From: Psychrobacter phenylpyruvicus DSM 7000 = NBRC 102152
GTDB taxonomy: Bacteria > Pseudomonadota > Gammaproteobacteria > Pseudomonadales > Moraxellaceae
Direction of reading: 5' to 3'
Assembly (NCBI RefSeq): GCF_000685805.1
Contig: NZ_JMKP01000026.1
Span: 1-37,311, forward strand
DNA length: 37,311 bases
Shown: positions 33,722-37,311 of the stretch, one piece after another
Layout: every line of letters begins with the position of its first letter
Position numbering within the stretch: the stretch's first letter is position 1
Position numbers and translations under genes: made by a program
The notes under the pieces: model-generated
The model's input: only the letters and a program-made list of their open reading frames with translations
Told to the model about the DNA's origin: nothing
The model's database searches: none

Positions 33722-35179
33722 TTAGCTAAATATGGGTTGTTTTACGTTTTTCATAATCAACGCAAACTGTAGCATCTCATGATCGATGTCTTTAAACGGA
33801 TTAATAATTTGTGCCGTCCATCCCGAACCCAATGCTGCTTCTATAGGATTGCCTTTTTTGTCCCACATTTGCTCAAGCGTATAGGTCAGGTTGCCTTTAG
33901 GCGTCATTACCTCAATTGTATCGCCGACCTCAAGTTTATTTTTAATCTCCAAAGTCAGTCGATCATCAGTGATATCAATTACCTCAGCGACAAATTGCTG
34001 CTGGTCGGTTTTTGAGGCGCCGTATTCATAGTTTTGATAGTCGCTGTGAACATGACGACGTAAGAAGCCTTCGGTGTAGCCTCGGTTGGCTAGCCCATCT
34101 AAAGCCCCGATTAAAGACTCATCAAAAGGCTTTCCGGCGACGGCATCATCAATGGCTTGGCGATACACTTGAGCAGTACGGGCCACATAGTAGTGCGACT
34201 TAGTACGGCCTTCAATTTTTAAGGAATGTACGCCCATGGCGGTCAGCTCAGGGACCAATTCGACGGCGCGCAGGTCTTTGGAGTTCATGATATAAGTGCC
34301 ATGCTCATCTTCATACATGGCCATCAATTCGCCTGGACGGTTTTGTTCTTCTAGTAACACCACTTCATCGCTTGGTGCTTGCACATAATCATCACCCATA
34401 ACCACGTCACCGTTAAGATTGACGGTTTCGATTTGTTTTGAGTCAGCAGTCTGTTTTGAGTCAGTATTAGCGGGGTTGAATTGCTGTACTTCGTTTTGGA
34501 CAGGCACGATATCACCGGTGACGTTCTCTTCAGCTTTATAAGTGTTGTAACTCCAGCGGCAAGCATTGGTACAAGTACCTTGGTTGGCATCACGTTTGTT
34601 GATATAACCCGACAGTAAGCAGCGGCCAGAGTAGGCCATGCATAGCGCACCATGTACAAACACTTCAATCTCCATGCCGGGTACTTCATCGATGATTTGT
34701 TTAATCTCTTTTAATGACAATTCGCGAGAAACGATGACACGGCTTACTCCCATTTGCTTCCAGAATTTAACCGTTGCCCAGTTAACGGCGTTGGCCTGTA
34801 CTGACAAATGGATTTCCATCTCTGGAAAGTTCTCACGCACCATCATAATCATGCCAGCATCTGACATAATTAAGGCATCGGGTTTCATTTCAATGACGGG
34901 ACGGATGTCTTCAATAAAGGTTTGAAGCTTGGCATTATGGGCCTGAATATTGACCACCACATAAAACTTCTTGCCTAAGCTATGCGCGTATTCAATACCA
35001 CGGCGTAGGTTGTCTTCATCAAAATCATTGTTACGCACGCGCAGGCTATAACGTGCCTGACCGGCATATACCGCATCAGCACCATAAGCAAAAGCATACT
35101 GCATATTCTTAAAGGTACCAGCAGGGCAAAGAAGCTCTGGAGCGCGCTGTGTCTGAGGGTTTTGATTTGATTGAGTCAT
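33722..35179 (-). CDS. trhP: tRNA 5-hydroxyuridine synthesis protein TrhP (peptidase U32 family, YegQ)
   Basis: TrhP makes the 5-hydroxyuridine precursor at position 34 of tRNA using prephenate-derived chemistry. The 485-residue protein shows ELLCPAGTFKNMQYAFAYGA, the U32 signature FVHGALCMAYSGRCLLSGYI and the following Cys pair TCTNACRW (Cys180, 187, 203 and 207 from this start), ligands of a probable iron-sulfur cluster. About 50 extra residues between NACRW and EEQNRPGELM are acidic and contain a DSKQTADSKQ near-repeat. I prefer ATG 35179 because AGG precedes it at good distance and the upstream candidate is a GTG without one. Confidence 0.92.
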   Translation of the reverse strand: MTQSNQNPQTQRAPELLCPAGTFKNMQYAFAYGADAVYAGQARYSLRVRNNDFDEDNLRRGIEYAHSLGKKFYVVVNIQAHNAKLQTFIEDIRPVIEMKPDALIMSDAGMIMMVRENFPEMEIHLSVQANAVNWATVKFWKQMGVSRVIVSRELSLKEIKQIIDEVPGMEIEVFVHGALCMAYSGRCLLSGYINKRDANQGTCTNACRWSYNTYKAEENVTGDIVPVQNEVQQFNPANTDSKQTADSKQIETVNLNGDVVMGDDYVQAPSDEVVLLEEQNRPGELMAMYEDEHGTYIMNSKDLRAVELVPELTAMGVHSLKIEGRTKSHYYVARTAQVYRQAIDDAVAGKPFDESLIGALDGLANRGYTEGFLRRHVHSDYQNYEYGASKTDQQQFVAEVIDITDDRLTLEIKNKLEVGDTIEVMTPKGNLTYTLEQMWDKKGNPIEAALGSGWTAQIINPFKDIDHEMLQFALIMKNVKQPIFS

Positions 35180-35349
35180 AACATTACCTATATTTTGGCT
35201 AGCCACAGAGTTGTTGGCTGGCTCTGGCTTTGTATCTAAATTTATAAAGTGAGGAAGCAGATTATATGCTTAGGAGATGGGCGTATTATAAGCTATATAT
35301 AGTCATCATTAAACGGATGCAGGGTAAGAAGCGTCTATAGGAATAAAAC

Positions 35350-35376
35350 AGAAAGTCAGCTTTATGCTGACTTTCT
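35350..35376 (-). terminator. Terminator after the LTxxQ lipoprotein gene
   Basis: The 10-bp stem GAAAGTCAGC / GCTGACTTTC with a 5-nt loop lies about 38 bp beyond the stop of the minus-strand gene at 35414. Confidence 0.8.
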
Positions 35377-35413
35377 TTCAAGGTAATTGATTGTTTGCTT
35401 AGATTAGTAATCG

Positions 35414-35947
35414 TTACTTAGCATTAAGCTTGGTTTTGTATAAAGATATCAGCTTTTCAAACTGTTCGGGGGTTAGCACTGCGCGAGCATTTTTTATGCA
35501 GTTTCGGCGAAGCTCCATATGAGCCATTTCGGTATCACTGATTCGGCGCATTAATGGGGTAGTGATATCATCATCGGCCCCCTCGATAAGAGCAAGTCGC
35601 AATTGTCCGCGTAGAGCCTTTTCATTAGCTTGTAGCGCTATACGCTGCTTCATAACTGCTTTACGATAAGTGGCAAAAGCTTCAACTTGAGCAGGCGTAA
35701 GTTCTAGTTGCTTTTCATGCGTCATAATAAAGGGCATAAGTTCGATAATAGGAAAGCTACTATCTGCGTCTACACTAAGGCCTTTATCTTCAACAGGTTG
35801 GATTAGATCTGGTAAGGTAGCTGCTGGCAAGGTATTATCTTCGGCTACTGGTTGTTGCACCGAGTTACTGGTGGTTGGAGAAGTTTGACAAGCAGTTATT
35901 AATAATCCAGAAAATACTAAGGCTAGTGCAGGTTTTACAATATTCAA
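35414..35947 (-). CDS. Lipoprotein with two LTxxQ motifs (Spy/CpxP-like)
   Basis: The 177-residue protein starts at a TTG preceded by AAAGGAG with 6-nt spacing, the only good initiator. It has a lipoprotein signal with lipobox LITAC (Cys20 or 21), a Thr/Pro/Gln-rich linker, and an all-helical domain. LTPAQVEAFATYRKAVMKQR and LTPEQFEKLISLYKTKL are the paired LTxxQ motifs of the Spy/CpxP type of periplasmic chaperones and stress sensors. It should be anchored in the outer membrane. The role is inferred from these motifs. Confidence 0.75.
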   Translation of the reverse strand: MNIVKPALALVFSGLLITACQTSPTTSNSVQQPVAEDNTLPAATLPDLIQPVEDKGLSVDADSSFPIIELMPFIMTHEKQLELTPAQVEAFATYRKAVMKQRIALQANEKALRGQLRLALIEGADDDITTPLMRRISDTEMAHMELRRNCIKNARAVLTPEQFEKLISLYKTKLNAK

Positions 35948-36705
35948 AGCGGACTCCTTTCAGGCAAAAGTAATCAGTTAGCAGCATAGGTAATATTATA
36001 GTCTATAATTTATTATATTATATTTAAGTATATAAAAGAACTGTAAAATAAATATTGAATAAATTTTGTTTTTCGAAGATTAGGTTATTGAATTGCCAGT
36101 TATCACAGATGATAAGTTGCTATAAACATCAGTAAATCTAGACAGAATTAATACACTTCACAATATCTATAGTATTGCTGCTAGCGCTTTTAATTATTGT
36201 AAAAACATATCTATGTTGGAGGATTATAATCTGTATCAAATGTTTCAAAATTATTAAAATATTTTTTTTTTCAAACTAGATAATTATTATGTACTTGATA
36301 TAATAAGTTTACATAGAGTAAATAGGTTTTATGTGTTGTTTTTATTCACATTTAAATTTTATTATTTTAGCTAAGCTCTTGCTTTTTGTTGAGGGCCTCA
36401 AGTTTTTTTAATAATATTTATTGTTGAAATTGATGGTTGAAATATCGACAGCAAATACAACTCAATCTTTGGGTTTAAATAAATATTTTAGCTTTTAGTT
36501 AAGCCGGATCACTTTAGCTAACAAATATAGTGAAAAGTGTCTATAAGGTAAAGTTATCATGAAACTATATTGCTCATTTGCATTATCAATTTATCAAAAT
36601 GCACTGTTGATCAGACATTCCATATTCTATATTTTTCCTCATTCTCTTTTTTATTCTTAAAATTAAAAACTTTAATCATTTCATATGTATATAGGTAACC
36701 TTATT
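35948..36705. other. Long AT-rich non-coding region before the adhesin gene
   Basis: No credible gene is visible in about 750 bp. The stretch has many T and A runs. A weak hairpin TTGAG-GGC-CTCAA followed by T is present near 36380-36410. The region probably holds the promoter and upstream regulation of the adhesin, but no consensus -35/-10 pair is clear to me. Confidence 0.55.
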
Positions 36706-37311
36706 ATGCAAAAAATTATTGTAAAAGTTAATAATGCCACTCAAGTTGTCGCTGAACATACTGTGATTACCCAAGATGGTAAACCTACTATTATCAAAGC
36801 GTCTCAAAAAGTAAATTATGAGTTTTTTGATACAAAGACAGGGTACGCGCCGCAGCATATAGTTACCAAGCGTGTGGATAATGACCTACACGTGTCTATG
36901 CAAGGAAATGGTGAAGAAAGTGATTTGATTATTGAAGGTTTTTATGATGAAACAGACAGTGCTCTAATTGGCCTAGGAGAAGATGGTCAATATCATTACT
37001 ATCTACCTGATAGTGGAGATGTTGCTGACTATATAACAGAATTAATACCCGGTAGTGCTGAAGGGCAAGTGTTAGGTAGTGAGTCATACTTAGTGCCGTG
37101 GTGGGTTGGTGCTACTCAAGGTGAAACATTTAACGCACTTCCTTGGTTGGTCGGTTTAGCAGGCGTTGGTATAGTTGGTGCAGCATCAAGCAGTGATGGC
37201 TCAAGCTCTAGCAGTTCTGTGCCTCCGTCACAAGATGAAGATAAATTACCATCTGATGCAAAAGACGCCATCGATAAAGCTGTACAAGCTGAAAAAGAGG
37301 CGCAGGATGCC
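36706..37311 (+). CDS. Bap/BapA-type biofilm-associated adhesin, N-terminus (runs off the window)
   Basis: The open frame starts at ATG 36706 and is uninterrupted for 202 codons to the window edge. The first ~130 residues (MQKIIVKVNNATQVVAEHTV, NDLHVSMQGNGEESDLIIEG, DYITELIPGS) match the N-terminal retention-type domain of BapA/LapA-like proteins. These lack a Sec signal and are exported by a type I system. A hydrophobic Gly/Ala stretch (LPWLVGLAGVGIVGAASSSD) follows, then a Ser-rich linker and a charged helical beginning (DAIDKAVQAEKEAQDA), as in the start of a repeat region. The rest of this probably very large protein lies to the right. Confidence 0.88.
   Translation, partial: MQKIIVKVNNATQVVAEHTVITQDGKPTIIKASQKVNYEFFDTKTGYAPQHIVTKRVDNDLHVSMQGNGEESDLIIEGFYDETDSALIGLGEDGQYHYYLPDSGDVADYITELIPGSAEGQVLGSESYLVPWWVGATQGETFNALPWLVGLAGVGIVGAASSSDGSSSSSSVPPSQDEDKLPSDAKDAIDKAVQAEKEAQDA

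Noticed and set aside
36370..36415. Terminator-like hairpin followed by T run in the adhesin upstream region
   Set aside because: The stem is only 5 bp with a 3-nt loop and there is no gene before it on that strand.
36676..36858. 60-codon minus-strand frame over the adhesin start
   Set aside because: It lies opposite the well-supported adhesin N-terminus and has no features of its own.

Overview
The window looks like a chromosome segment of a gammaproteobacterium of the Moraxellaceae, most likely Psychrobacter. This rests on overall gene style, moderate-to-low GC and the resemblance of the housekeeping proteins; no 16S or species marker is present. It has three parts: a scrambled accessory island (1 to about 11,030), a two-gene tRNA boundary (11,438-11,625), and an ordinary chromosomal region (12,198-35,947). 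A biofilm-type surface adhesin begins at the right edge.

The island is an array of orphan CdiA/filamentous-haemagglutinin C-terminal modules, each followed by a candidate immunity gene. It has no TPS-secretion N-terminus and no CdiB in view. Module 1 (291-1835) is cut on its left by the end of an IS3-family element and carries an in-frame TAA. Module 2 (1836-4820) has a long haemagglutinin-repeat region and a frameshift before its toxin tail. An IS30-family remnant and two copies of a small lipoprotein-like gene follow; in each copy a TGA replaces a probable Trp codon. Module 3 (5623-8277) starts with a ~600-bp second copy of module 2 sequence, then a new C-terminal toxin region and two candidate immunity genes. 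Module 4 (8293-10827) has a pre-toxin segment broken at a G12 tract, a HINT (intein-like) domain, a DH...N...NGSK nuclease-like tip and a 285-aa immunity candidate. A short scrambled N-proximal FHA fragment lies beyond it. The toxin-bearing reading frames are broken repeatedly while every immunity gene is intact, as expected for a decaying CDI array kept as an immunity and recombination reservoir.

The tRNA-Val(TAC) and tRNA-Asp(GTC) genes, on the minus strand, have their 3' ends facing the island. They have a consensus promoter about 280 bp upstream and a terminator next to the island.

The chromosomal part holds ftsY, ogt, a putative PD-(D/E)XK-like hypothetical, an acyl-CoA dehydrogenase and a five-gene molybdo-hydroxylase operon. 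That operon encodes a PaoABC-like Fe-S/FAD/Mo enzyme with XdhC-type and MocA-type maturation factors; the Mo-cofactor would be the cytosine dinucleotide form. Next come yebC, a voltage-gated K+ channel with a C-terminal zinc ribbon, an ABC1/UbiB kinase-like protein, a DUF1275 membrane protein, a LysE exporter with an Lrp regulator, leuA, a YfhL-type ferredoxin behind a YdcF-like DUF218 protein, a small secreted protein, trhP and an LTxxQ lipoprotein. A ~750-bp AT-rich non-coding stretch then precedes the 5' end of a Bap-type adhesin that runs off the window.
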